64,000 nucleotides of DNA from Xylophilus sp. GW821-FHT01B05 (GTDB taxonomy: Bacteria > Pseudomonadota > Gammaproteobacteria > Burkholderiales > Burkholderiaceae_C): positions 3,596,001 through 3,660,000 of the forward strand of contig CP152408.1 in assembly GCA_038961845.1 (NCBI GenBank), read 5' to 3'. The translations under genes and the position numbers were made by a program. The notes beneath the pieces were generated by a model, which did no database searches, was not told where the DNA came from, and was given only the letters and a program-made list of their open reading frames with translations. Shown here piece after piece: positions 35,840 to 44,479 of the stretch; position 1 is the first letter of the stretch; each line of letters begins with the position of its first letter.

Positions 35840-36194
35840 CAAAGGCTCCTGGCAAGTAGGGAACAAGACAAAAGACATTTTGTCAGGGCATCCGGATCTT
35901 GTCGTTGCGCGCGATGGAACCCGCACTGGTCGTAGACAAACGCCCACGCTCTTTCAAGTTGTCACGACCCCGTCAACTTCAAAGCGCCAAGAACAACGCA
36001 TCTTTACAAATTGGCTACATGTTTTGGATTTTTCCAAACCCCTGACCCGACACCTCTTCGTCCGCAAGCATCGGCGAAAAAATCCTTATTTGACAATAGG
36101 CTTCTTGCCATAAAAAAACCCCGCAAACTCGTCAGAGTCTTACGGGGTTTTATGGTGGCAGCGCTAATCGCCTGCTACCCATGACGGGGACGCA
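35840..36194. other. 355-bp intergenic region between acnA and the H-NS-like gene
   Basis: No coding sequence is supported. The acnA leader is on the left (Shine-Dalgarno AGGAG); a bidirectional hairpin terminator is at 36111-36152 on the right. The middle is AT-richer (TTGTCAAATAAGG on the minus strand near 36090) and presumably holds the acnA promoter, but no hexamer pair is clear enough to call. Confidence 0.6.
36111..36152 (-). terminator. Terminator of the H-NS-like gene
   Basis: AAAACCCCG pairs with CGGGGTTTT around a loop containing a second small stem (ACTC/GAGT); on the minus strand a run of seven T follows. It lies 43 nt past the H-NS-like stop. Confidence 0.85.
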
Positions 36195-36485
36195 TCAGAT
36201 GGCGTACTTGGCGCGGTCTTCACCTTGAATCCATTTCGGGGCCTTGCCGCGGCCAGTCCAGGTCGCGCCGGTTGCCGGGTCGCGGTATTTGGCGGCAACC
36301 TTGCTGCCACGTGCGGCAGAGGTGCGGCCGCGGGCTGGCGGGAACACATCCTGTGCGGTAAGCCCATACTCCTCAACAATGCGACGCGCCTGTGCAACCG
36401 CATCTGCGGTTTCACGCTGGCGCGCATCGCTGATCTGGGCTTCGAGCGCCTCGCGCTGCTTGAGCAGTTCCTTGTATGACGTCAT
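36195..36485 (-). CDS. H-NS family nucleoid-associated protein
   Basis: 96-aa DNA-binding protein. The N-terminal coiled-coil oligomerisation part (YKELLKQREALEAQISDARQ) is followed by a linker and the H-NS C-terminal motif YRDPATGATWTGRGKAPKWI, which contains the (S/T)GRGxxPxW minor-groove hook. The size and layout match the short H-NS-like proteins common in Burkholderiales (several paralogues per genome). Such proteins silence AT-rich, often transferred, DNA. It has a perfect TATAAT 39 nt upstream and its own terminator, so it is monocistronic. Confidence 0.92.
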   Translation of the reverse strand: MTSYKELLKQREALEAQISDARQRETADAVAQARRIVEEYGLTAQDVFPPARGRTSAARGSKVAAKYRDPATGATWTGRGKAPKWIQGEDRAKYAI

Positions 36486-36523
36486 GGTGCAGATCCGTTG
36501 GCTAAAAATTAAAAAGGTGTGGG

Positions 36524-36529
36524 ATTATA
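36524..36529 (-). promoter_or_regulatory. Candidate -10 element of the H-NS-like gene
   Basis: A perfect TATAAT on the minus strand, 39 nt upstream of the ATG, in the AT-rich block 36486-36591. No matching -35 is evident, which may indicate activator dependence or an atypical promoter. Confidence 0.5.
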
Positions 36530-36591
36530 AGGAGACCATGGATCAAAACGATATGTATCATATTGTTTTTTATCCAAATAGGCCTGCTGCA

Positions 36592-37899
36592 TTATCCCAC
36601 CACTTGATTCTCCACCGGCAGCATGGCCAATACCTTGTCGATTCTTTTTCCGTCCAGGTCGACGACCTCGAATATCCAGCCAGCGCACTCCACCTGCTCT
36701 CCCACCGCCGGAAGACGGCCGGACTCCGACATCAACAAACCCGCCAGCGTGTTGTAGAGATTGCGGTCCTCGCCAGGCAAATCACGAATATCGAGGCGAT
36801 CCTTCAATTCGCCGACGGGCATCAGCCCATCAAGCAGCCACGAACCGTCCGCACGCTGCACCGCCCAGGCCTGGGCCTGGCCGCCGGGCTGCAACTCGCC
36901 AGTAATGGCCTCCAGCAGATCGCGCGGTGTCATCAGGCCCTGGACCACGCCATATTCATCCACCACAAATACCAGCCGCCCCGACTGCGCACGAAACTGC
37001 TCCAGCAGCTCCATTCCCGACAGCGTTTCAGGCAGAAAGGACGCGGGCTGGGCATGCGCCTCAATAGAACCTTCAGCCTCGGCACCCAGCGCCAGCAACT
37101 GCGCCACGCTGATGATGCCCACCACCTCGTCGAGCGACCCCCGGCACACCGGGTACCAGGAATGCGAGCCCCGCTCCGGGCTGGCGCCGGCCTGGCGCAG
37201 CGCCGCAGCCACGGTGGCGGAGGCATCCATCCAGTCGATATCCGCGCGCGGCACCATGAGCGAGGTCAGGGGCCGGTCATCCAGATGAAACACGTTCTGC
37301 ACCATACGGTGCTCGTGCTGCTCGATGATGCCGGCGTCCACGCCCTCCTCCAGGCTGGCCACGATCTCCTCTTCAGTCATGGGACGCCCACCGGATGTGT
37401 CGACCCGCAGCAGCCGCAGGATGCTGCGGGTGCTGAACGACAGCAGATGCACGAAGGGCTTGGCCACGCGCGCCACCCAGGTCATCGGGCGCGCCACCCA
37501 GCGCGCAACCGTCTCGGGATAGAGCTGGCCAATACGCTTGGGCACCAGTTCCCCAAAGACGATGGTGATGAAGGTAATCAGGATCACCACGATGGCCGTG
37601 GCGCTGATTTCAGCGGCACGCGCTGGCGTACCAATGCTTTGCAGCAGCACCGCCAGGTCGTCACTGAAGGCGGCCTCGCCCAGAATGCCGTTGAGCATGC
37701 CGATGGAGGTAATGCCCACCTGCACCGACGACAAAAACTCAGTGGGATGGTCGAGCAGGGCCAGCGAGGCCTGCGCACCCTTGTCGCCCTCTTCGGCCAA
37801 CGCAGCCAGCCGCGACCTGCGGCTCGACGCCAGCGCCAGTTCGGACATGGCAAACACGCCGTTGAGAAGGGTCAGCAGCGCGATCAGCAGGAAATCCAT
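36592..37899 (-). CDS. CNNM/CorC-type (hemolysin family) membrane protein with CBS domains
   Basis: 435-aa protein with an N-terminal CNNM transmembrane domain (MDFLLIALLTLLNGVFAMSE, then segments near 60 and 90-115 with TFITIVFGELVPKRIGQLYP), a CBS pair (MVPRADIDWM to LLALG; LVFVVDEYGVVQGLMTPRDL) and a C-terminal CorC/HlyC domain (WLLDGLMPVGELKDRLDIRD). Homologues act in Mg2+/Co2+ homeostasis; hemolysin is a historical label. The start at 37899 begins the first membrane segment. It is divergent from apaH, with only 24 nt between start codons, so promoters of each must overlap the other's coding sequence or leader. Confidence 0.88.
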   Translation of the reverse strand: MDFLLIALLTLLNGVFAMSELALASSRRSRLAALAEEGDKGAQASLALLDHPTEFLSSVQVGITSIGMLNGILGEAAFSDDLAVLLQSIGTPARAAEISATAIVVILITFITIVFGELVPKRIGQLYPETVARWVARPMTWVARVAKPFVHLLSFSTRSILRLLRVDTSGGRPMTEEEIVASLEEGVDAGIIEQHEHRMVQNVFHLDDRPLTSLMVPRADIDWMDASATVAAALRQAGASPERGSHSWYPVCRGSLDEVVGIISVAQLLALGAEAEGSIEAHAQPASFLPETLSGMELLEQFRAQSGRLVFVVDEYGVVQGLMTPRDLLEAITGELQPGGQAQAWAVQRADGSWLLDGLMPVGELKDRLDIRDLPGEDRNLYNTLAGLLMSESGRLPAVGEQVECAGWIFEVVDLDGKRIDKVLAMLPVENQVVG

Positions 37900-37923
37900 G
37901 GAGGAGGGAGAGAGAATCCGGAG

Positions 37924-38766
37924 ATGGCACTTTACTGTATGGGCGACGTGCAGGGCTGCGACAGCGCCTTGCAGCGCCTGCTGGACACCCTCGATTTCTC
38001 CCCCAGCCGCGACACGCTCTATGTGCTGGGCGACCTCGTCAACCGCGGACCGGACTCTGCCGCCGTGCTGCGCCGGCTGATGCGTTATGGCGATGCCGCG
38101 CGTTGCGTACTGGGCAACCACGACCTGCATCTGCTGGCGGTGGCGCACGGCATCCGGCCGGCGCACCGGCTCGATACGCTGGAAGGCATCCTGGCCGCAA
38201 CGGACCGCGCCACCATGCTCGACTGGCTGCGCATGCAACCGATGGCCCGGCGCATCACGCACGGCGCACAGGAGCTGCTGTTGGTGCATGCCGGCGTATT
38301 GCCAGCCTGGACCGCGGCAGACGTGATGGCCCTGGCCGCCGAAGTCGAAGCCGCCCTGCGCGGCCCAGACCTGGCGAGCTTTCTAAGCACCATGTATGGC
38401 AACGCCCCGGCAGCATGGGACGACCGCCTCACAGGCGCAGACCGGCTGCGGGTGGTGGTGAACGCGCTTACGCGCCTGCGCTTCTGCACACCCGAAGGCC
38501 GCATGGACTTTGCGGTGAAGGAAGGTGCGGCCCAGGCACCAACGGGGCTATTGCCCTGGTTCGACCTGCCCGAGCGGCGCACGCGCGATATGACTGTGGT
38601 CTTCGGCCACTGGTCCACCTTGGGCTGGCTGGAGCGGCCCGACCTGCTGTCGCTGGATACCGGCTGCGTCTGGGGCGGCTGCCTCAGTGCCGTACGGCTG
38701 GGCCCAACGCGCGAGGCGTGCGATCTGGTGCAGGTGAAATGCGAGCAGGCTCAGGCACCGGGCTGA
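37924..38766 (+). CDS. apaH: Symmetrical bis(5'-nucleosyl)-tetraphosphatase ApaH
   Basis: 280-aa metallophosphatase that splits Ap4A symmetrically into two ADP and removes Np4 RNA caps. It has the calcineurin-like metal motifs in order, CMGDVQGCD, VLGDLVNRGPDSAAVLR, VLGNHDLHLLAV and LLVHAGVLPAW, followed by VFGHWSTLGW and SLDTGCVWGG. The length matches the family (about 280 aa). Start 37924 is the ATG before CMGDVQG. It is convergent with ssuA, 13 nt between stops. Confidence 0.95.
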   Translation: MALYCMGDVQGCDSALQRLLDTLDFSPSRDTLYVLGDLVNRGPDSAAVLRRLMRYGDAARCVLGNHDLHLLAVAHGIRPAHRLDTLEGILAATDRATMLDWLRMQPMARRITHGAQELLLVHAGVLPAWTAADVMALAAEVEAALRGPDLASFLSTMYGNAPAAWDDRLTGADRLRVVVNALTRLRFCTPEGRMDFAVKEGAAQAPTGLLPWFDLPERRTRDMTVVFGHWSTLGWLERPDLLSLDTGCVWGGCLSAVRLGPTREACDLVQVKCEQAQAPG

Positions 38767-38779
38767 CCATCCGCGCGCA

Positions 38780-39748
38780 TCACGCTGGGTCTATACGAAA
38801 CCCCGTATCAAACGTGGCCTGCACCTGCAGCGGCTGCGGGATCAGGCCCACCTCGCGGTAAAAATCCGCGGTGCGCTGCTGATCTGCGATGACATTGGTG
38901 TCGATGCCGATCCAGGTCTGCCGGCGCCGCTCGAACTGCAGCTTGGCCGCCTCGGGCGTGATGCCGATGATGCGCGCCAGCGTGGCCGAGAAGGTGTCCA
39001 CGTTGCGGTTGGACCATTGCTGCGCCCGTACCACGCGCAGCAAAAAGTCTTGCAGCTGCGGGCGCTTGGCGGCAATGGCGGCGTCGGTCGCGGCCAGGTA
39101 GCTCAGGCCCGGCAGCAGCCCACGGCCGCTGACCAGCACCCGCGCATGGCCGGCCGTCTCGGCCATTGCCGTGTAGGGCTCCCAGGTGGCCCAGGCATCG
39201 ACCGAGCCCTGCGTGAGCGCGAGCTTGGCATCACCCGGCGCAAGAAAGCGAAAGCGCAGGTCCTCAGGCTTCAAGCCCGCGTGCAACGCGGCTTTCAGGG
39301 CCACGTAGTGGCCGATGGAGCCGCGGTTGGTGGCGACGCTGCGCCCACGCAAATCGGCCCCCGTCTTCAGCGGCGAATCCGGCCGCACCAGGACCGCCGT
39401 GCCGTAGGCATCCGAGCGGTTGGCGCCAATGGCCTTGACGCGGGTGCCTGCGGCCAGTGCAAACACCAGCGGCGCATCGCCAATCGGCCCCAAATCCACC
39501 GCCTGGGCGTTGAGGGCCTCGGCCAGCGGGGCTGCCGCCGGGAACTCGGACCACTGGATGTCATAGCTCAGCGATTCCAGCGCGCCTGCGGCCTCCAGCA
39601 AAGCGCGCAGCCCGCCCTTCTGGTCGCCGGCCTTGAGCACGGGCCGGCTTTGCGCATGCAAGGCTGGCACGCCGACTACCGTCGCAGTCAATGCGGCGCC
39701 CTGCAGCCAACGGCGGCGCGAAGGATGAAAGTTCTCAGAACTCATCAC
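38780..39748 (-). CDS. Aliphatic sulfonate ABC transporter substrate-binding protein, SsuA-like
   Basis: 322-aa periplasmic binding protein of the SsuA/TauA type. A Tat-like signal (SRRRWLQGAALTATVVGVPA) is followed by KAGDQKGGLRALLEAAGAL, IGDAPLVFALAAGTRVKAIG, GSIGHYVALKAAL and VDAWATWEPYTAMAE, typical of sulfonate-binding proteins. The start overlaps the ssuD stop (ATGA), so the pair is coupled. No permease (SsuC) or ATPase (SsuB) gene is nearby: apaH is convergent on the far side. It may use a permease encoded elsewhere. The ligand is inferred from family and neighbour only. Confidence 0.85.
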   Translation of the reverse strand: MMSSENFHPSRRRWLQGAALTATVVGVPALHAQSRPVLKAGDQKGGLRALLEAAGALESLSYDIQWSEFPAAAPLAEALNAQAVDLGPIGDAPLVFALAAGTRVKAIGANRSDAYGTAVLVRPDSPLKTGADLRGRSVATNRGSIGHYVALKAALHAGLKPEDLRFRFLAPGDAKLALTQGSVDAWATWEPYTAMAETAGHARVLVSGRGLLPGLSYLAATDAAIAAKRPQLQDFLLRVVRAQQWSNRNVDTFSATLARIIGITPEAAKLQFERRRQTWIGIDTNVIADQQRTADFYREVGLIPQPLQVQATFDTGFRIDPA

Positions 39749-40860
39749 GCTGCTTTGCGTTGAGTGGAAAGGCGGTCAGCCACCAGTGCACGCGTGCGCG
39801 GAATCAGCTCACGACCGAAGTCGATGGCGTCTTCCAGCGGGTCGAAGCCACGGATCAGAAAGGTGGTCACGCCCAGGTCGTAGTAGTCCAGCAGCGCCTC
39901 GGCCACCTGCTCGGGCGTGCCGACCAGCGCCGTGCTGTTGGAGCGGCCACCGGTCTCCTTGGCGATCTCGGTCCATAGCCGCCGGTCCACGCGCGAGCCC
40001 TTGTCGGCTGCGGCCAGCAGGCGGCGTGCGCCCTCGCTTTGCAAGGGGCCACCGGTGCGGCCAAAGCCGTCGGTGGTGCGCAGGCGGCGGGTCTCTTGCA
40101 GGATGCTTTCTGCGCGCGCCCAGGCGGCGTCTTCCGTGGCGGCCAGGATGGGGCGGAAGGACACGCTGAAGCGCACGCTGCGGCCGAGCTTGGCGGCCTC
40201 GCCGCGCACACGGCTAGTGATCTCGCGTGCCTGGTCCAGCGACTCACCCCACAGCGCGTAGACGTCGGCATGGCGCGCCGCTACCGGGATGGCGGCATCA
40301 GAAGCGCCGCCGAAGTAGACCGGCACATGCGGCAGTCCGCGCTCCGAGCGCTGCAACGGCTTGACCTCCGAGAAGCCCTTCTCGAAGCGGTAGTGCTTGC
40401 CTGCATGGTCGAAGGGCGCGTCGCTGGTCCAGACACGGCGCAGGATGTCCAGGTATTCGTCGGTGCGCTCGTAGCGCTGGTCATGGTCCAGGTAATCGCC
40501 GTCGCGGCGCTGCTCGGCGTCCGAGCCACCGGAGATGTAGTGCACCGCCAGCCGGCCACCGCTGTACTGGTCGAGCGAGGCAAACTGGCGCGCCGCCAAG
40601 GTCGGCGCCACAAAGCCCGGCCGGTGCGCCAGCATGAAGTGGATGCGCTCGGTCACGGCGGCGGCATAGGCCACGGTCAGTGTGGCGTCGGGGCCGGTGG
40701 AGCCGTGCGGCACCAGGATGCGATCGAAGCCGGCCTGCTCGTGCGCCTGGGCAAAGGCGCGCACATAGTCGCGGTCTATCGCGGCGCCCGTGGGCGCGTG
40801 GATTTCCGAGACCTTCTGGGTCTGGATCATGCCGATGAATTCAACGCTGCTCTGGCTCAT
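39745..40860 (-). CDS. ssuD: FMNH2-dependent alkanesulfonate monooxygenase-like (LLM class)
   Basis: 371-aa flavin-dependent monooxygenase that, in the SsuD family, cleaves alkanesulfonates to aldehyde and sulfite using reduced FMN. Visible markers are VPHGSTGPDATLTVAYAAAV, FMLAHRPGFVAPTLAARQFA, HYISGGSDAEQRRDGDY, VPVYFGGASDAA and TFLIRGFDPLEDAIDFG. No SsuE-type flavin reductase is adjacent. First gene of a two-gene unit with ssuA, divergent from a second flavin-enzyme-type gene. The class is secure; SsuD versus a related LLM sulfonate/sulfone monooxygenase is less so. Confidence 0.85.
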   Translation of the reverse strand: MSQSSVEFIGMIQTQKVSEIHAPTGAAIDRDYVRAFAQAHEQAGFDRILVPHGSTGPDATLTVAYAAAVTERIHFMLAHRPGFVAPTLAARQFASLDQYSGGRLAVHYISGGSDAEQRRDGDYLDHDQRYERTDEYLDILRRVWTSDAPFDHAGKHYRFEKGFSEVKPLQRSERGLPHVPVYFGGASDAAIPVAARHADVYALWGESLDQAREITSRVRGEAAKLGRSVRFSVSFRPILAATEDAAWARAESILQETRRLRTTDGFGRTGGPLQSEGARRLLAAADKGSRVDRRLWTEIAKETGGRSNSTALVGTPEQVAEALLDYYDLGVTTFLIRGFDPLEDAIDFGRELIPRTRALVADRLSTQRKAA

Positions 40861-41000
40861 GGAATCTCCTGGTGGCGGCTACCGCCGTTGCGAAGATCGA
40901 CCGTAACCAGCCCCCTATCAAAAGCGAACGCAGGAAATCATCTTTGCATATGCGCGAAGCATCGTTGGCCGGTATTCCCGTGGCCGCTACCGTTGCGGGC

Positions 41001-42209
41001 ATGAGTGCCCGTCCCCTGCCCTTACCCCTGCGCCGCCCGGCGCCCGATGCCGCGCTGCTGGCACGCCTGTCCGCGCAGTTCGCGGCCACGGCGGCTGAAT
41101 ATGACCGCAGCGGCGCCTTCCCCCGCGCCAACTTCGAAACCTTGCAGGCGCATGGCCTGGTCGGCCTGGTCGCCCCACAGGCGCTGGGTGGCGGTGGCGC
41201 CTCGCTGGGCACTGCGCGCAGCGTCATCGCGGCCGTGGCGCGCGGCGAGCCCGCGACTGCGCTGATCCTGACCATGACCTACCTGCAGCACCACGGACTG
41301 GCACGCGCCGGCAGCCGTTGGCCGGCACCATTGCGCGAGCGCGTGCTGCGCGATGCGGTGGACACCGGTGCCCTGATCAACTCGCTGCGCGTGGAGCCGC
41401 AACTGGGCTCACCCGCGCGCGGCGGCCTGCCCGCGACGGTTGCGCGGCGCACGGCCGATGGCTGGATTCTCAGCGGCCACAAGCTCTACACCACCGGGAT
41501 CGAGGGCCTGGCGTGGCTGTCGGTCTGGGGCCGCACGGACGAGGCCGCGCCGCGCACCGGGGTCTTCCTGGTGCCAAGCGATGCGCCGGGCGTGCGCATC
41601 ATCCCCAGTTGGGACCACCTGGGCCTGCGTGCCTCGGGCAGCCACGAGGTGGTGTTTGAGGATGTGCAGATACCGCTGGAGCACGCCGTAGACCTGCGCG
41701 CGCCCGCCGACTGGGCCGCCGACGCCGGCAGCCAGACCGACATCGACGCCCACGCCACGCAGCAGGCCTGGATGGTGGTGCTGCTGGGCAGCCTCTATGA
41801 CGCGGTGGCGCGTGCTGCGCGCGACTGGCTGGTAGATTTTTTGGCCCGGCGCGCGCCCGGCAGCCTGGGCGCGCCGCTGGCCAGCCTGCCAAGGGTGCAA
41901 GAAAACACCGGCGAGATCGAAGCACTGCTGCGCACCAACCGCATCCTGCTCGACCATGCCACAGCCGCCGTGGACCAAGGCCAGGTGCCGAGCGCCACCG
42001 ACAGTGGCCTGCTCAAGTACACCGTCACCGGCAATGCCATCCGCGTGGTGGAGCTGGCATTGCAGCTAAGCGGCAACCACGGCCTGACGCGCCACAATCC
42101 GCTGGAGCGCCACTACCGCGACGTGCTGTGCAGCCGCATCCATACCCCGCAGAACGATGCGATCCTGGTGGCGGCCGGCCGGCGCGCCCTCCAGGAGAAC
42201 AACGCATGA
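41001..42209 (+). CDS. Acyl-CoA dehydrogenase-fold protein, SfnB/DszC-like flavin monooxygenase
   Basis: 402-aa protein of the acyl-CoA dehydrogenase fold, with GLVGLVAPQALGGGGASLGT, LILTMTYLQHHGLARAGS, GWILSGHKLYTTGIEGLAW, DHLGLRASGSHEVVFEDVQI and HGLTRHNPLERHYRDVLCSR. The GLRASGSHEV block and the neighbourhood fit the DszC/SfnB group, which use FMNH2 on sulfur compounds, better than a fatty-acid dehydrogenase. The alternative, a sulfinopropionyl-CoA desulfinase-like member, cannot be excluded. The start is uncertain: 41001 is used, with an in-frame ATG at 40950. The stop overlaps the dioxygenase start (ATGA). Confidence 0.78.
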   Translation: MSARPLPLPLRRPAPDAALLARLSAQFAATAAEYDRSGAFPRANFETLQAHGLVGLVAPQALGGGGASLGTARSVIAAVARGEPATALILTMTYLQHHGLARAGSRWPAPLRERVLRDAVDTGALINSLRVEPQLGSPARGGLPATVARRTADGWILSGHKLYTTGIEGLAWLSVWGRTDEAAPRTGVFLVPSDAPGVRIIPSWDHLGLRASGSHEVVFEDVQIPLEHAVDLRAPADWAADAGSQTDIDAHATQQAWMVVLLGSLYDAVARAARDWLVDFLARRAPGSLGAPLASLPRVQENTGEIEALLRTNRILLDHATAAVDQGQVPSATDSGLLKYTVTGNAIRVVELALQLSGNHGLTRHNPLERHYRDVLCSRIHTPQNDAILVAAGRRALQENNA

Positions 42210-42829
42210 CGACCGCCACCGCAACACCGCCCGCATCCATCACACCGCTGCGCGAATTCGTCGTCTCCTTTGGCCAGTTGCTGGACGGCGCACCCGACGA
42301 GGCCCGCATCCTGCGCGAAGGCGCGGCGCTGCTGCGCCGGCTGGTTGCGCGCGATGACTGGCTACCCGCCGCCTTTGCCGAGCCGGACCCAACGCGCTAC
42401 CAGCAGTTTTTGCTGCATGCCGACTCGACCGAGCGCTTCTCGGTGGTGAGCTTTGTCTGGGGCCCAGGCCAGGCCACGCCGGTACACGACCACACCGTGT
42501 GGGGGCTGATCGGCATGCTGCGCGGCGCCGAGGTCGGCCAGGGCTATGTGCTGCAGGATGAGCGCCTGCTGCCCCATGGCGCGCCGGTGCAGTTGGCGCC
42601 CGGCGATGTCGAGGCCGTATCCCCCACCGTGGGCGACGTGCACCGGGTGCACAACGCGCACGACGACCAGGTGTCGATCAGCATCCATGTCTACGGCGCC
42701 AACATCGGCGCCGTGCGCCGCCACACCTATCCGGCCGAAGGCGGGCGCAAGCCCTTTGTCTCTGGCTATACCAACACCCTGCTGCCCAATCTCTGGGACC
42801 GCTCCGCCGAACTCCGCAACGCACCATGA
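42206..42829 (+). CDS. Cysteine dioxygenase-family thiol dioxygenase
   Basis: 207-aa cupin that oxidises a small thiol to its sulfinate. The Fe(II) ligands are in ATPVHDHTVWGLIGMLRG (two His near residues 94-96) and DVHRVHNAHDD (third His near 146). Substrates in this family include L-cysteine and 3-mercaptopropionate; residues separating the two cannot be judged here. AGGAG precedes the ATG, which overlaps the upstream stop (ATGA), and the next gene also starts with ATGA, so the three plus-strand genes form one translationally coupled operon for organosulfur oxidation. Confidence 0.87.
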   Translation: MTTATATPPASITPLREFVVSFGQLLDGAPDEARILREGAALLRRLVARDDWLPAAFAEPDPTRYQQFLLHADSTERFSVVSFVWGPGQATPVHDHTVWGLIGMLRGAEVGQGYVLQDERLLPHGAPVQLAPGDVEAVSPTVGDVHRVHNAHDDQVSISIHVYGANIGAVRRHTYPAEGGRKPFVSGYTNTLLPNLWDRSAELRNAP

Positions 42830-44466
42830 CCGATACGCTTACCGCCGAAAGGCCCGCAGCCACCCGCGCGCCCTTCCCCACCCTGCCCTACGCCACGGTG
42901 CGTGCGCGTCTGCTGGCACGCGAAGAAACCGCGCTGCTCGACGTGCGCGAAGAAGACCCGTACGCGCAGGCCCACCCGCTGTGGGCGGCCAACCTGCCGC
43001 TGTCGCGCATCGAGTTGGAAGCCTGGCGGCGCATACCGCGGCGCGACACCTTGATCGTGCTCTTTGGCGAGCATGCGGGCGAAGACCTGGCGCCGCGCGC
43101 AGCACAAACGCTGGCCGCGCTGGGCTATACCCGCGTGCACCTGCTCGAAGGCGGGCTGGACGGCTGGCGCGCTGCGGGCGGCGAGCTGTTTCGCGACGTC
43201 AACGTGCCCAGCAAATCCTTTGGCGAACTGGTCGAGCACGAGCGGCACACGCCTTCGCTCTCGGCGCAAGAGGTAAAGGCGCTGGTGGACGCCAAGGCGA
43301 ATGTGGTGGTGCTGGATGCACGCCGCGTGGACGAGTACCAGACCATGAGCATCCCGAGCGCCACCAGCGTGCCCGGCGCCGAGCTGGTGCTTCGCGTGCG
43401 TGAACTCGCGCCTGACCCGGCCACGCAGGTGATCGTCAACTGCGCCGGCCGCACGCGCAGCATCATCGGCACGCAGTCGCTGGTGAACGCCGGCATCCCC
43501 AACCCGGTGGCCGCGCTGCGCAACGGCACCATCGGCTGGAAGCTCGCAGGCCAGGTACTGGACCATGGCGCCGACCGCCTGGCGCCAGCAGTGGTCGCAG
43601 AACCCAATCGCCACCAGGCGCAGGCCGACGCACGCCGTGTGGCCGAGCGCGCCGGTGTGCGCTGGACCACGCTCAATGCTCTGGCCTCACTCCAAGACCC
43701 GGCCCGCACGCTGTATCAATTCGACGTGCGCACGCCCGAGGAATATGCGGCCGGCCACCTGCCCGGCTTTGCCAGCACGCCCGGCGGGCAGTTGGTACAA
43801 GAAACCGACCACCACGTGCCGGTGCGCGGCGCCCGCATCGTGCTGGCCGATGACGATCAGGTACGTGCGCCGATGACGGCCTCGTGGCTGGCGCAAATGG
43901 GTTGGGACGTGCAGGTGCTGGCACCGGTCGATGCGGCAGCCTTCAGCGAGCGCGGATCACCCGCTGCGGCTTACCCACCATCAGCACCGGTTGCGGAAAT
44001 TTCACCCGCCGAGTTGGCCGCCAACCGGCACACCGTGGCCGTGATCGATGTCACGACCGGGGTGAATTACGTCAAGCGCCACATCCCGGGCGCGTGGTGG
44101 GCGATCCGCGCCCAACTTGCGCAAGCACTTGAGCAAATTCCAACGGCGCAGCGCTATGTGCTGACCTGCGGCAGCAGTCTGCTGGCGCGCTATGCGGCGG
44201 CCGACCTGCGTGCCGCGCTGGATGCGCGTGGCGCACACACTGCCACGGTGCAGGTGCTGGCCGGCGGCAATGCGGCCTGGGCCGCAGCGGGCCTGCCGAC
44301 CGAGGCCGGCGAGACCCGGCTGGCCACGCCGCGCACCGACCGCTACCGGCGCCCGTATGAGGGCACGGACGCACCGCGCGAGGCGATGCAGGGCTATCTG
44401 GATTGGGAGTTTGGGCTGGTGGAGCAGTTGGGCCGGGACGGCACGCACCACTTCAGCGTGATCTGA
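42826..44466 (+). CDS. Four-domain rhodanese-like sulfurtransferase
   Basis: 546-aa protein with four tandem rhodanese domains. The expected Cys loops are LIVLFGEHAGED (about 79; no Cys), VIVNCAGRTRS (Cys near 206), IVLADDDQVRAP (about 342; no Cys) and YVLTCGSSLLAR (Cys near 448). So domains 2 and 4 can carry a persulfide, while 1 and 3 look structural, an alternating inactive-active layout. The start overlaps the dioxygenase stop (ATGA). The context suggests handling of sulfane sulfur or thiosulfate made while organosulfur compounds are oxidised; the acceptor is unknown. Confidence 0.87.
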   Translation: MTDTLTAERPAATRAPFPTLPYATVRARLLAREETALLDVREEDPYAQAHPLWAANLPLSRIELEAWRRIPRRDTLIVLFGEHAGEDLAPRAAQTLAALGYTRVHLLEGGLDGWRAAGGELFRDVNVPSKSFGELVEHERHTPSLSAQEVKALVDAKANVVVLDARRVDEYQTMSIPSATSVPGAELVLRVRELAPDPATQVIVNCAGRTRSIIGTQSLVNAGIPNPVAALRNGTIGWKLAGQVLDHGADRLAPAVVAEPNRHQAQADARRVAERAGVRWTTLNALASLQDPARTLYQFDVRTPEEYAAGHLPGFASTPGGQLVQETDHHVPVRGARIVLADDDQVRAPMTASWLAQMGWDVQVLAPVDAAAFSERGSPAAAYPPSAPVAEISPAELAANRHTVAVIDVTTGVNYVKRHIPGAWWAIRAQLAQALEQIPTAQRYVLTCGSSLLARYAAADLRAALDARGAHTATVQVLAGGNAAWAAAGLPTEAGETRLATPRTDRYRRPYEGTDAPREAMQGYLDWEFGLVEQLGRDGTHHFSVI

Positions 44467-44479
44467 CGATCTGACGCAC

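Noticed and set aside
33131..35935. 934-codon plus-strand frame opposite acnA
   Set aside because: Antisense shadow caused by high G+C codon bias; the minus-strand frame encodes a full aconitase with all motifs.
40872..40997. Near repeat of GTGGCGGCTACC...GTTGCG at 40872 and 40980 between ssuD and the acyl-CoA-dehydrogenase-like gene
   Set aside because: The match is about 18 bp with a 3-nt gap in GC-rich sequence; it may be chance, and no known regulator motif (such as CysB or Cbl) is evident.
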